This document shows positions 1 to 6,707 of a DNA stretch of 7,828 nt, in pieces. Under the pieces are notes generated by a model, which was not told the DNA's origin, made no database searches, and was given only the letters and a program-made list of their open reading frames with translations. The position numbers and the translations under genes are program-made. Origin of the DNA: Clostridia bacterium (lineage in GTDB: Bacteria; Bacillota; DSM-521; Neomoorellales; Neomoorellaceae); NCBI GenBank assembly GCA_012727745.1, contig JAAYGJ010000255.1, positions 1-7,828 on the forward strand, read 5' to 3'. The first letter of the stretch is position 1, and every line of letters begins with the position of its first letter.

Positions 1-65
1 CAGATATCCTGCCCAGCTTTTGTTATTCGCTACGTTCCAACATTCTCCTGCAATATCCCATAATA
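1..65. other. Short non-coding edge region downstream of mazG
   Basis: This stretch follows the mazG TAA stop on the minus strand. I see no open frame that clearly begins here and no hairpin with a T-run. On the minus strand the sequence GCAGGA occurs twice, at 46-51 and 7-12 (period 39), and a GCGAATA lies at 24-30 between them. It may be part of a dispersed intergenic element cut by the window edge; see findings. Confidence 0.3.
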
Positions 66-1175
66 TTACTGGATTTTTTTAGCTTTTTCCCACAGTTTAT
101 CCAGCTTTTTCAGCCCGAGCCTTTCCAGCTCCTCTCCCTTTTGCCGGGCCTGCTCCTCCAGGTAATTAAACCGCCGACAGAATTTATTGACAGCCCCCTG
201 TAAAGCGGCCTCAGGCTCAATTTCAAGCCAGCGGGCCAGGTTAACAAGGGAAAATAGCAAGTCTCCTATTTCCTCAATCTGTTGCTGCCGCTGGCCATTA
301 AGTATAGCTTTTTCCAATTCCTCTAATTCCTCCCCGATCTTGGCCTGGACACCACTTAATTCCGGCCAGTCAAACCCAACCCGGGCCGCCTGTTCCTGTA
401 CTTTTAAAGCTTTTAACAATGCCGGCAAATCGGGCGGCACACTCAAAATTGAAGGGTTCTTAATGCCACTGGCCCTTTTTTCCGCTGCTTTGATTTGCTC
501 CCAGCGCTGTAATACTTCCCCGGCAGTATCCAGTGTTGCGGTACCGAATACATGGGGGTGCCGCCGGATCATCTTAATACAGATAGCCTCAATACAGTCA
601 GCCAGGCTAAAATGGCCTTCTTCACTGGCAATATGGGCATGAAAGACCACTTGTAGCAGTAAGTCTCCCAATTCTTCGCATAGTTTATTCATATCTGCCG
701 CATCAATAGCTTCCAGTACCTCATAAGTCTCTTCCACTAGATAACGTCGCAAAGACTGATGGGTTTGTTCCCGGTCCCAGGGGCAGCCCCCCTGGCCCCG
801 CAGCCGGGCCATTATAGCCGTTAGGCCCGCTATAGTGCGCTGCCGCCCCTCGGGATTAGGTTTAAGATAAATACAGGTGTAATCATCCAGCCCGGGCAGA
901 CCTTCAAGCTCTGCTAAAGTCACCGTCTCCGTTCTTTGCTCTCCCGGCAAACCCGCCCGCCACACAACGGTAAGGGGATGGGTCTCGGGATAAAGACCTT
1001 TTAGAGCGGAACTAACAGAGGCAGCTAGCTCACGGTTAGAAACCCCCAGCAGCAGCAGCCCCAAACCGGGGTCCGCCCCAGCTGCTTCAAAGCCCTGGGC
1101 CTCAGCAATAATCAAGCCCTTGCCATGAGACAATTGCAAGGTAGCAAAAAGGGAATCAAAATTAAACTTGTCCAC
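66..1175 (-). CDS. mazG: MazG-type nucleoside triphosphate pyrophosphohydrolase with a half-length tetrapyrrole-methylase domain
   Basis: Hydrolyses (d)NTPs to NMP and pyrophosphate in the cytoplasm, a house-cleaning activity. The protein has 369 residues. Two MazG repeats are plain. The first starts at CPWD (131-134) and carries E148/E149/E152 and E167/E168/D171, followed by RRHPHVFG (204-211). The second has E282/E283/E286 and E301/E302/D305. These are the EExxE...ExxD metal-binding sets of the family. Residues 6-106 resemble the C-terminal half of the tetrapyrrole (corrin/porphyrin) methylase domain that precedes MazG in Bacillus YabN, including the LYPETHPLTVVWRAG stretch. The N-terminal, SAM-binding half is absent, whereas full fusions run to about 480-490 residues. 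Start: GTG at 1173-1175, with GAGGCG about 8 bases upstream. The frame has a TGA at 1215-1217, so there is no room for the missing half. It lies 85 bp after spoVT, past a terminator, so it probably has its own weak promoter or depends on read-through. Confidence 0.93.
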   Translation of the reverse strand: MDKFNFDSLFATLQLSHGKGLIIAEAQGFEAAGADPGLGLLLLGVSNRELAASVSSALKGLYPETHPLTVVWRAGLPGEQRTETVTLAELEGLPGLDDYTCIYLKPNPEGRQRTIAGLTAIMARLRGQGGCPWDREQTHQSLRRYLVEETYEVLEAIDAADMNKLCEELGDLLLQVVFHAHIASEEGHFSLADCIEAICIKMIRRHPHVFGTATLDTAGEVLQRWEQIKAAEKRASGIKNPSILSVPPDLPALLKALKVQEQAARVGFDWPELSGVQAKIGEELEELEKAILNGQRQQQIEEIGDLLFSLVNLARWLEIEPEAALQGAVNKFCRRFNYLEEQARQKGEELERLGLKKLDKLWEKAKKIQ

Positions 1176-1228
1176 GATTATTTCGCCTCGCAGGAAACCT
1201 TTACCGCAATTGTATCATATCCAGGCAG

Positions 1229-1257
1229 GAAATAGAAAGCGGCGCCGGAGGCGCCGC
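1229..1257 (-). terminator. Intrinsic terminator of spoVT
   Basis: A perfect 8-bp GC-rich stem (arms 1239-1246 and 1250-1257, loop of 3) begins three bases after the spoVT stop codon. On the minus strand it is followed by a T-rich tail (TTTCTATTT). It should end spoVT transcription before mazG. The T-run is interrupted, so some read-through is possible. Confidence 0.8.
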
Positions 1258-1260
1258 AAA

Positions 1261-1809
1261 TTATTGCTCCATTTGTTTGGCTAGAAAGCCTGCTGCAGTT
1301 TCGGCCAGTTTCAATTCCATATCGCCCATTTTTACCCCCTGTTCCCGGGAGATAAGAATTACTGCCCCGATAGGATCTCCCTCAGCAATTATGGGAGCGA
1401 TTACCTCTGCCGATAATTTAGTCTCTCCATCTGCAATAATAGGATAGTGCTCTTCGCTTGGCGAATTAATCAATACCGGTTTTCTTTCCTCCATTACCTT
1501 CTCTACTGTCTGGCCGATGGGTTTATCTAAGAAATCTTTCTTGGGGGCCCCGGCCACTGCTATGATGTTGTCGCGATCGGCTATACAGGCAATATGCCCA
1601 ATTGCTTCATGAAGTGAATCTGCATATTCTTTGGCAAAATCCCCTAGTTCGCCAATAGGCGAATATTTTTTTAATATTACCTCACCTTCGCGGTCAACGA
1701 AAATTTCCAGAGGATCGCCTTCGCGGATCCGCAGAGTCCGCCTTATTTCTTTCGGTATTACAACGCGTCCTAGATCGTCTATACGTCGTACTATACCTGT
1801 TGCCTTCAC
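1261..1809 (-). CDS. spoVT: Stage V sporulation protein T, AbrB-family transcriptional regulator
   Basis: DNA-binding regulator of late forespore gene expression. In Bacillus it tunes the sigma-G regulon and represses its own gene. The protein has 182 residues (Bacillus has 178). Residues 1-52 form the swapped-hairpin AbrB DNA-binding domain, with the hallmark sequences GIVRRIDDLGRVVIPKEIRR and REGDPLEIFVD. Residues 56-178 form the GAF-like ligand-sensing domain, ending in the conserved ETAAGFLAKQMEQ. The first ~60 residues match my memory of B. subtilis SpoVT almost residue for residue, while the GAF part is more divergent, as expected for a sensor domain. Start: GTG at 1807-1809, with a G6 ribosome binding site 10 bases upstream; the protein begins MKATG as in orthologues. 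It lies 142 bp downstream of mfd, behind its own sigma-G-like promoter, and is closed by a terminator, so it is likely monocistronic. Confidence 0.97.
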   Translation of the reverse strand: MKATGIVRRIDDLGRVVIPKEIRRTLRIREGDPLEIFVDREGEVILKKYSPIGELGDFAKEYADSLHEAIGHIACIADRDNIIAVAGAPKKDFLDKPIGQTVEKVMEERKPVLINSPSEEHYPIIADGETKLSAEVIAPIIAEGDPIGAVILISREQGVKMGDMELKLAETAAGFLAKQMEQ

Positions 1810-1826
1810 TGTAGTCTATCCCCCCT

Positions 1827-1843
1827 TTACCTTTTACAGGTAA
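1827..1843 (-). promoter_or_regulatory. Inverted repeat in the spoVT leader
   Basis: Perfect 6-bp arms TTACCT (1827-1832) and AGGTAA (1838-1843) flank a 5-base spacer, just upstream of the G6 ribosome binding site of spoVT. It could be an operator, for example for SpoVT autorepression, or an RNA hairpin that partly masks the ribosome binding site. The role is inferred from position only. Confidence 0.35.
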
Positions 1844-1871
1844 CCTTTTTTCTAGAATTAGCTTTCACTGT

Positions 1872-1901
1872 TAGTATATAATCGAACCGTAAGGTTTATT
1901 C
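1872..1901 (-). promoter_or_regulatory. Candidate sigma-G promoter of spoVT
   Basis: On the minus strand GAATA (1901-1897) fits the sigma-G -35 consensus GHATR. After exactly 18 bases TATACTA (1878-1872) fits the -10 consensus CATNHTA with one mismatch (T for C). The start codon lies about 60 bases downstream. Bacillus spoVT is a sigma-G gene, which supports the reading. The -10 would also be passable for sigma-A, but no sigma-A -35 stands at the right distance. Confidence 0.5.
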
Positions 1902-1951
1902 ATTTATTGGCTGCCTTTTCTAATCCTGGAGAGGGGCCAAAAAGCAAAAAG

Positions 1952-4900
1952 TTAGCTAACCGCTTCCATAACCAGATACTTAATGCGCTCCAGTATTTGC
2001 CCGAGTAAATGGAGAATCTCCTGCTGGCCAAGACCTCCAATGCGCAACTTAATTGTTAATCCTCCTGCTGAAGAAAAAGCAAGCTTCCTGGGAAAATACT
2101 TGGGCAACTGCAACAACTTATCTCCCCTTAGCTTGCAGTGCTGACCCAATTTTAATTCTATTTCCCTACCTTTTTGCTGGATACTGTTTATCCCAACTTC
2201 CTGGGCTAAAAGGCGCACCCGGGTCATAGTCAGGAGATTTTGTGCCGGTGGAGGCAGCGGCCCAAAGCGATCAACCATCTCGTCAGCTATCTCATTAATT
2301 TCCGCAAGCCGTTCAGCCTGCATCAGACGCTGATAAAATTCCATTTTCAGGGTTGCTACGGGAATATAGTCATCATTTAAAAACGTATCGACCATTAACT
2401 CCACCGGAACAGTACGCACAGGAGCTGGCGGCGGCGTTGGTACTTCTTCACCCTGCTGCTTCTTAAGTTTTTGCACCGCCTCCTCCAAAAGCTGACAGTA
2501 GAGGTCAAAACCTACAGCTAACATGTGTCCATGCTGTTCCGGGCCTAACAGGTTGCCGGCACCGCGGATCTGTAAATCCCGCAAAGCAATTTTATAGCCC
2601 GAACCGAAAGCAGTAAACTCCCGTATGGCTGCCAGGCGCTTTTCGGCCAGCTCGCCCAGGACTTTATCAGGACGGTAAGTAAAATAAGCATAAGCCAGCC
2701 GATTGGTCCGGCCAACACGGCCGCGCAGTTGATAAAGCTGGGCCAGGCCGAAGCTATCACTTTCATTGACAATCAAAGTGTTGACGTTAGGAATATCCAG
2801 CCCGTTTTCTACTATAGTGGTACAGACCAGGATGTCGAAATGGTCTTCGATAAAGTCTACCATCACCCTTTCCAGTTCCCTTTCGTTCATCTGACCGTGG
2901 CCGATACCTACTCTAGCCTCCGGCACCAGTTGCTGGATATGGTAGGCATAACGTTCAATATCATTTACCCGGTTATGAACAAAATAAACCTGGCCGCCCC
3001 GTTCTAGTTCCCGCCGGATAACTTCCCGCACCAATTCCGGGCTATACTCTACCACATAAGTCTGCACCGGAAAACGGTCTTCTGGCGGTGTCTCGATCAA
3101 ACTCATCTGGCGCACTCCGGCAATTGCCATATGCAGGGTACGCGGGATAGGTGTTGCCGTCATGGTTAGTACATCAACCCCGGTACATAGGCGTTTTAAT
3201 TTTTCTTTATGGGCTACGCCAAAGCGCTGCTCCTCATCCACAATCACCAGGCCCAGGTCATTAAAAGATACGTCAGCGGACAACAGGCGGTGGGTGCCAA
3301 TAACGATATCTATCTGCCCGTTTTTCAAAGCTTTAACCACTCGTTTTTGCTCCTTGGGACTGCAGAAACGGCTTAACATTGCCAGCTTCACCGGAAAAGG
3401 AGCAAAACGTTCCTTAAAGGTATTGTAATGCTGTTGGGCCAGAATTGTAGTGGGTACTAAAAGCGCTACCTGCTTGCCATCCATCACAGCTTTAAACGCT
3501 GCCCGCATAGCCACTTCTGTTTTGCCATAGCCCACATCACCGCAGAGCAGGCGGTCCATAGGGCGGGGCTGCTCCATATCTTTTTTAACCTCAGCAATAG
3601 CCTTGAGCTGATCCGGGGTCTCTGTATAGGGAAAAGCTTCCTCAAACTCGCGTTGCCAGGGTGTATCCGCTGAAAAGGCATAGCCAGGCATAGTCTCCCG
3701 TTTGGCGTAAAGTTGAATTAACTCTTCGGCCATCGCCTGAATGGACTCCTGCACCCGGCTTTTGACTCTTTGCCATTCGTTGCCGCCCAGCCGGTACAGA
3801 CGTGGTACATGGCCTTCGGCCCCAACATATTTCTGCACCAAATGCACCTGATCAATGGGTACATACAGACGGTCCTTGCCGGCGTATTGAATAAGCAGGT
3901 AGTCTTTTTTTACTCCGCCGGCTTCAAGTTGTTGAAGGCCCTGATAACGTCCGATGCCGTGGTGCACATGGACCACATAATCGCCTTCCTGCAGTTCAGT
4001 AAAAGAGCTGATTTTACTCCCTTCCCTGCTGGGGCGCGGCCGCCGCGGTCGTTTGACAGCACCATAAATTTCCGTGTCGCCCAGTACGGCCAAACGCAAT
4101 TCAGGCCAGGTAAAACCTTCCCGCAAGCGACCTGGCGCAATCAATACCTGCCCCCTGGCTGGGAGGGTAGCTACCTCTGCTACAGACTGGGCTTCAATTC
4201 CCTGGTCCGCTAAACCCTGACGCAGGGCAGCAATCCGGTTGGGGTCAGCAGCCATAACCACAGTGCGGTAACCCTCCCGCCGCCAGCGGCTGAGTTCCTC
4301 TACCAGCAGACCTATTTTGCCTTGAAAGGAAGGGATGTTTTGCGCGCCAATACTAACCAGGCGCTGGGGCGAAGTCCCCGGAGCCCGCCGTGGCAGGAGG
4401 GAAAGATAGAGGCGCTGATATCCCGGCCATAGCCGTTCCAACTCAGCCAGTTCAAGATAAATCTGGCCCTGCGAAGGCAGGACCTGGCCGTTGTTTAACA
4501 TTTCCGTAAAAAGCCCCAGGCGTAATTCTTCCCGGCGGCGCAACTCCTCCTGCAAACGTACCGGGTCATTGAGGACAACCAGGGGCCGGCGTTTAAAATA
4601 ATCAAACAGGGTAGCCAGGGGATAAAAATAAGCCTGCAGCTGGCCAATACCTGCCGGACATATTCCCATCTCTAACTGGCTTATCATGCGTTCCATGCGC
4701 TCACTTAACTCTGCTATCGCTCCCTTACGCTCAGTACCCAGCTTTTGCTGGACCTGGTTTATTTCTGCCCGCAAAGCAGTCAGCCCCGGCTCAAGGTCAG
4801 GAGGAAGGAGCACTTCCTGAGCCGGACCAATAATTAAAGCGCCAATTTCTTCAACTGAACGCTGGGTCCGGAGGTCAAAATAACGCATTGAATCAATCTC

Positions 4901-5503
4901 GTTGTCAAAAAATTCTAAACGTATCGGGGCTTCTACTCCCATAGGAAAAATATCGATAATACCTCCCCGGACCGCAAATTGCCCCGGCGCCTCCACTATT
5001 TGTTCACGCCGGTAGCCCCTGGCTACTAACTGCTGTACTAGCTCCTGTGGGTCTACCACCTGGCCAGTTTCAAAGCTCAAAATGCTCTGGCGCAATAATT
5101 GGGGCGGTGGCAACTTGTGGAGCAGGGTATCTGCTGCTACTACCAGCACCCTGGTACGCCCTCTGACCAAATCCAGCAAAGCCTGCAGCCGCTGGGCCGT
5201 CAATTCCGGGCTATAAGCATTTATGTCTACCGGCAACAATTCTGCAGAGGGCAGGTAACTTATATCTGAATCGGGCCAGAAAGTCTCCAGGTCTGCTACC
5301 AGGCGCTGGGCTTCATCGCTCCCGGTCGTTACAAACAAAATTGGGTAATGATCTAAAGCCAGCGCCGCTAGCCAGATCCCTTTTAAACCTTCCGGCAACC
5401 CATATAGCTGGAGCTCTGCCAGGCCCTGCTGCAACCCTCCCGCTATATTGTGAAATTGTTCACTACCCCTAATAATATCTATAATCCCTTGATTATGCAT
5501 CAT
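1952..5503 (-). CDS. mfd: Transcription-repair coupling factor Mfd
   Basis: ATP-driven DNA translocase that pushes or releases RNA polymerase stalled at DNA damage and recruits UvrA for nucleotide excision repair. With the preferred start the protein has 1183 residues, the usual length. A UvrB-like module occupies roughly residues 15-350, with GYRREQIVEAPGQFAVRGG at 163-181. A CarD-like RNA-polymerase interaction domain covers about 501-565 (EGDYVVHVHHGIGRYQGL). The RecG-like motor has Walker A GDVGYGKTE (655-663), DEEQ (756-759), TATPIPRT (782-789) and QLRGRVGR (925-932). The translocation motif spans about 963-987, and the UvrA-gating C-terminal domain about 1032-1170. All key residues are intact. 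Start choice: an upstream in-frame ATG at 5534-5536 would add 11 residues but has no ribosome binding site at a useful distance. The tandem ATGs at 5501-5503 and 5498-5500 sit behind GGGGGTGA and match where Bacillus Mfd begins. Confidence 0.97.
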   Translation of the reverse strand: MMHNQGIIDIIRGSEQFHNIAGGLQQGLAELQLYGLPEGLKGIWLAALALDHYPILFVTTGSDEAQRLVADLETFWPDSDISYLPSAELLPVDINAYSPELTAQRLQALLDLVRGRTRVLVVAADTLLHKLPPPQLLRQSILSFETGQVVDPQELVQQLVARGYRREQIVEAPGQFAVRGGIIDIFPMGVEAPIRLEFFDNEIDSMRYFDLRTQRSVEEIGALIIGPAQEVLLPPDLEPGLTALRAEINQVQQKLGTERKGAIAELSERMERMISQLEMGICPAGIGQLQAYFYPLATLFDYFKRRPLVVLNDPVRLQEELRRREELRLGLFTEMLNNGQVLPSQGQIYLELAELERLWPGYQRLYLSLLPRRAPGTSPQRLVSIGAQNIPSFQGKIGLLVEELSRWRREGYRTVVMAADPNRIAALRQGLADQGIEAQSVAEVATLPARGQVLIAPGRLREGFTWPELRLAVLGDTEIYGAVKRPRRPRPSREGSKISSFTELQEGDYVVHVHHGIGRYQGLQQLEAGGVKKDYLLIQYAGKDRLYVPIDQVHLVQKYVGAEGHVPRLYRLGGNEWQRVKSRVQESIQAMAEELIQLYAKRETMPGYAFSADTPWQREFEEAFPYTETPDQLKAIAEVKKDMEQPRPMDRLLCGDVGYGKTEVAMRAAFKAVMDGKQVALLVPTTILAQQHYNTFKERFAPFPVKLAMLSRFCSPKEQKRVVKALKNGQIDIVIGTHRLLSADVSFNDLGLVIVDEEQRFGVAHKEKLKRLCTGVDVLTMTATPIPRTLHMAIAGVRQMSLIETPPEDRFPVQTYVVEYSPELVREVIRRELERGGQVYFVHNRVNDIERYAYHIQQLVPEARVGIGHGQMNERELERVMVDFIEDHFDILVCTTIVENGLDIPNVNTLIVNESDSFGLAQLYQLRGRVGRTNRLAYAYFTYRPDKVLGELAEKRLAAIREFTAFGSGYKIALRDLQIRGAGNLLGPEQHGHMLAVGFDLYCQLLEEAVQKLKKQQGEEVPTPPPAPVRTVPVELMVDTFLNDDYIPVATLKMEFYQRLMQAERLAEINEIADEMVDRFGPLPPPAQNLLTMTRVRLLAQEVGINSIQQKGREIELKLGQHCKLRGDKLLQLPKYFPRKLAFSSAGGLTIKLRIGGLGQQEILHLLGQILERIKYLVMEAVS

Positions 5504-5507
5504 TGGG

Positions 5508-5515
5508 TCACCCCC
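5508..5515 (-). promoter_or_regulatory. Ribosome binding site that sets the mfd start
   Basis: GGGGGTGA on the minus strand matches the anti-Shine-Dalgarno partner GGAGGTGA at 7 of 8 bases. It stands 4 bases before the ATG at 5501-5503 and 7 before the ATG at 5498-5500. The ATG at 5534-5536 lies upstream of this site and cannot use it. Confidence 0.7.
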
Positions 5516-5540
5516 ATTCAGGTGGGTCAAGCCCATCTAT

Positions 5541-5568
5541 AGTAAGAAAAGGCCCCCCGATGAGGCCC
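5541..5568 (-). terminator. Terminator-like hairpin between the mfd promoter and the mfd start
   Basis: On the minus strand GGGCCTC (5568-5562) can pair with GGGGCC (5556-5551) through GGCC/GGCC plus flanking pairs that include G-U wobbles. TTTTCTT follows at once (5550-5544). This has the form of a short intrinsic terminator. It could end transcripts of the upstream membrane-protein gene. However, it also lies downstream of the strong promoter at 5583-5612, so transcripts starting there must cross it to reach mfd. Confidence 0.6.
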
Positions 5569-5582
5569 AATTCCTATATTTT

Positions 5583-5612
5583 ATTATAATCTGCCAAAGT
5601 AAAATAAGTCAA
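5583..5612 (-). promoter_or_regulatory. Strong sigma-A-type promoter of mfd
   Basis: On the minus strand TTGACT (5612-5607) and a perfect TATAAT (5588-5583) are separated by 18 bases. The predicted transcript start is near 5576, giving a leader of about 70 nt before the preferred mfd start. The -35 lies about 25 bp after the stop of the upstream gene, so mfd has a dedicated constitutive promoter. Confidence 0.75.
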
Positions 5613-5636
5613 GTTTCGGACAACTACACTAGTTTA

Positions 5637-6029
5637 TTAGTGGTGTAAGGTGAAAATCAACCCATTCCAGCCAGCGTGCAACAGGCAACCTGTAATCCAG
5701 GCCAAAATAGCCTGGTCGCTATAAATATAGGTAATTTGTACCAGGAAGCCCAGCAGCGAATGAACTCCCCAGGCGGCCAGGGCTGGTTTTATATTGCCCG
5801 GTCTGTTTACCAATTCCCAAATTCCTTCGGCAAAACCAAACACACTATGGACTCCAGCCAGGGATACTCCGGCCAGAAGTGCCAGGCCCGTTTTGCTAGT
5901 TTCTTCGATAACAGGACCCAGCAGAAGTGAAACAGTTTCACGCTGCCAGAGCCGAAGTAAAATATGATTGCATGCTAAAGCCAACAGGGCTGCCAGCAGC
6001 CCTGTTGCCAGGATAGCAAAGGTATACAC
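5637..6029 (-). CDS. Small polytopic membrane protein with PrsW-like intramembrane protease motifs
   Basis: 130 residues, very hydrophobic, with four to five likely membrane helices (about 3-26, 34-56, 58-74, 84-103 and 105-126). The motif order is that of PrsW/CPBP-type glutamic intramembrane proteases: EETSK (E42, E43, K46; family EExxK), FGFAE (64-68; FxxxE), HSLLG (90-94) and HAGWN (118-122; HxxxN). PrsW cleaves anti-sigma factors within the membrane in Bacillus. Family members are usually over 200 residues with more helices, so this would be a core-only version. Start: GTG at 6027-6029, with AGGAG four bases upstream (tight but acceptable). It follows pth by 99 bp without a clear terminator, so it may share the ctc-pth transcript. 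It is separated from mfd by the mfd promoter. Family assignment rests on motifs only; it could instead be an inactive or unrelated membrane protein. Confidence 0.6.
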   Translation of the reverse strand: MYTFAILATGLLAALLALACNHILLRLWQRETVSLLLGPVIEETSKTGLALLAGVSLAGVHSVFGFAEGIWELVNRPGNIKPALAAWGVHSLLGFLVQITYIYSDQAILAWITGCLLHAGWNGLIFTLHH

Positions 6030-6128
6030 AGAACTCCTATGAAAATATTACTATACTTTTGCACCAGACGGGGGGGAGTTGCCTCCAGGCGCTGCTTGCA
6101 CCGATTATCACAGCTCGTTCCGTACGGG

Positions 6129-6707
6129 TCAGCCGTTAAAACGGTTCATCGCTTCCGGGAGTCCCCCCCCTGAAAGGATGAAATGGGCAGCGCGGGCAGC
6201 CTTAAGCAATACCGGGCTAACCAGTTCCCAGTCCGCTTCACTAAAGGGCTGTAGAACGTAATCAATTACATCATCAGTTTCCCCCGTTGCCGGGCGGCCA
6301 ATACCTATCTTTACCCGGGGTATAACGGTTGTCTGCAGAGCATTAATTATGGACTGCATACCCCTGTGTCCCCCGGCGCTTCCTCCCGGCCTTATTCGCA
6401 AACGCCCCAGAGGAAGGTCAAGATCATCGTAAATAACCAATATTTCTGACGCTTCGATATGATACCAGCGAGCCAGGGAGGCAACAGCCCTACCGCTGTT
6501 ATTCATAAAAGTCAACGGTTTGGCTACCAGTATCCCGGTTTCATTAAGGTGGGCCTTAGCAACTAAAGAATGATGCTTTTTGCTTAGCTCAAAGCTGCAG
6601 GCCAGCTCATCGGCCAGCAAATCGGCAACCATAAAACCGGCATTATGCCGTGTCGTTTCATAACGCCGCCCCGGATTACCCAGCCCTACTACCATCTTTA
6701 CCGGCAC
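6129..6707 (-). CDS. pth: Peptidyl-tRNA hydrolase (Pth/SpoVC)
   Basis: Cleaves peptidyl-tRNA released by drop-off and so recycles tRNA in the cytoplasm. 192 residues, single domain, normal length. Numbered from the preferred start, N11 lies in GLGNPG, the catalytic H21 in TRHNAGF, N69 in TFMNNSG and D94 in YDDLDLPLG, all as in the E. coli enzyme (N10, H20, N68, D93). GSAGGHRG carries R115 where E. coli and Bacillus have Asn (N114), a position involved in tRNA contact. Start: the frame is open to a TTG at 6720-6722, but that has no ribosome binding site. The GTG at 6705-6707 follows a G-rich site (GGGGGCGGGG, 6711-6720) and gives MPVKMVVGLGNPG, with the usual distance to the first motif. An ATG three codons further in (6693-6695) is the third option. 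It starts 52 bp after ctc and is probably co-transcribed with it. Confidence 0.95.
   Translation of the reverse strand: MPVKMVVGLGNPGRRYETTRHNAGFMVADLLADELACSFELSKKHHSLVAKAHLNETGILVAKPLTFMNNSGRAVASLARWYHIEASEILVIYDDLDLPLGRLRIRPGGSAGGHRGMQSIINALQTTVIPRVKIGIGRPATGETDDVIDYVLQPFSEADWELVSPVLLKAARAAHFILSGGGLPEAMNRFNG

Noticed and set aside
187..642. Plus-strand open frame of about 150 codons antisense to mazG
   Set aside because: It lies wholly opposite a well-supported gene, has Ser/Ala-rich composition typical of a reverse-strand shadow, and has no family motifs or convincing ribosome binding site.
1176..1240. A mazG promoter on the minus strand (TATGAT at 1214-1219)
   Set aside because: The -10 is acceptable, but no -35 is recognisable at 16-18 bases and the site runs into the spoVT terminator tail. 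The evidence is too weak to list as a feature.
1951..1960. Perfect palindrome GTTAGCTAAC over the mfd stop codon, followed by CTTTTTGC on the minus strand
   Set aside because: A 10-bp palindrome without loop bases makes a poor hairpin (at most three base pairs with a 4-base loop), so I do not call it a terminator. It could be chance.
3770..4213. Plus-strand open frame antisense to the CarD-like region of mfd
   Set aside because: It is fully inside mfd on the opposite strand. mfd motifs are continuous through this region, and the plus-strand peptide shows no domain pattern.
5585..5590. TATAAT on the plus strand as a possible antisense promoter
   Set aside because: ATTATAAT is its own reverse complement, so the plus-strand box is a by-product of the mfd -10. 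No -35 lies 16-19 bases upstream on the plus strand.
6030..6128. Sporulation-type promoter (sigma-E, sigma-F or sigma-G) before the small membrane protein
   Set aside because: GTATA and TAATATT resemble -35 elements, but the matching -10 boxes are absent or would fall on the start codon. The gap also has a G7 run and two TTGCACC copies (plus strand) with no clear meaning.
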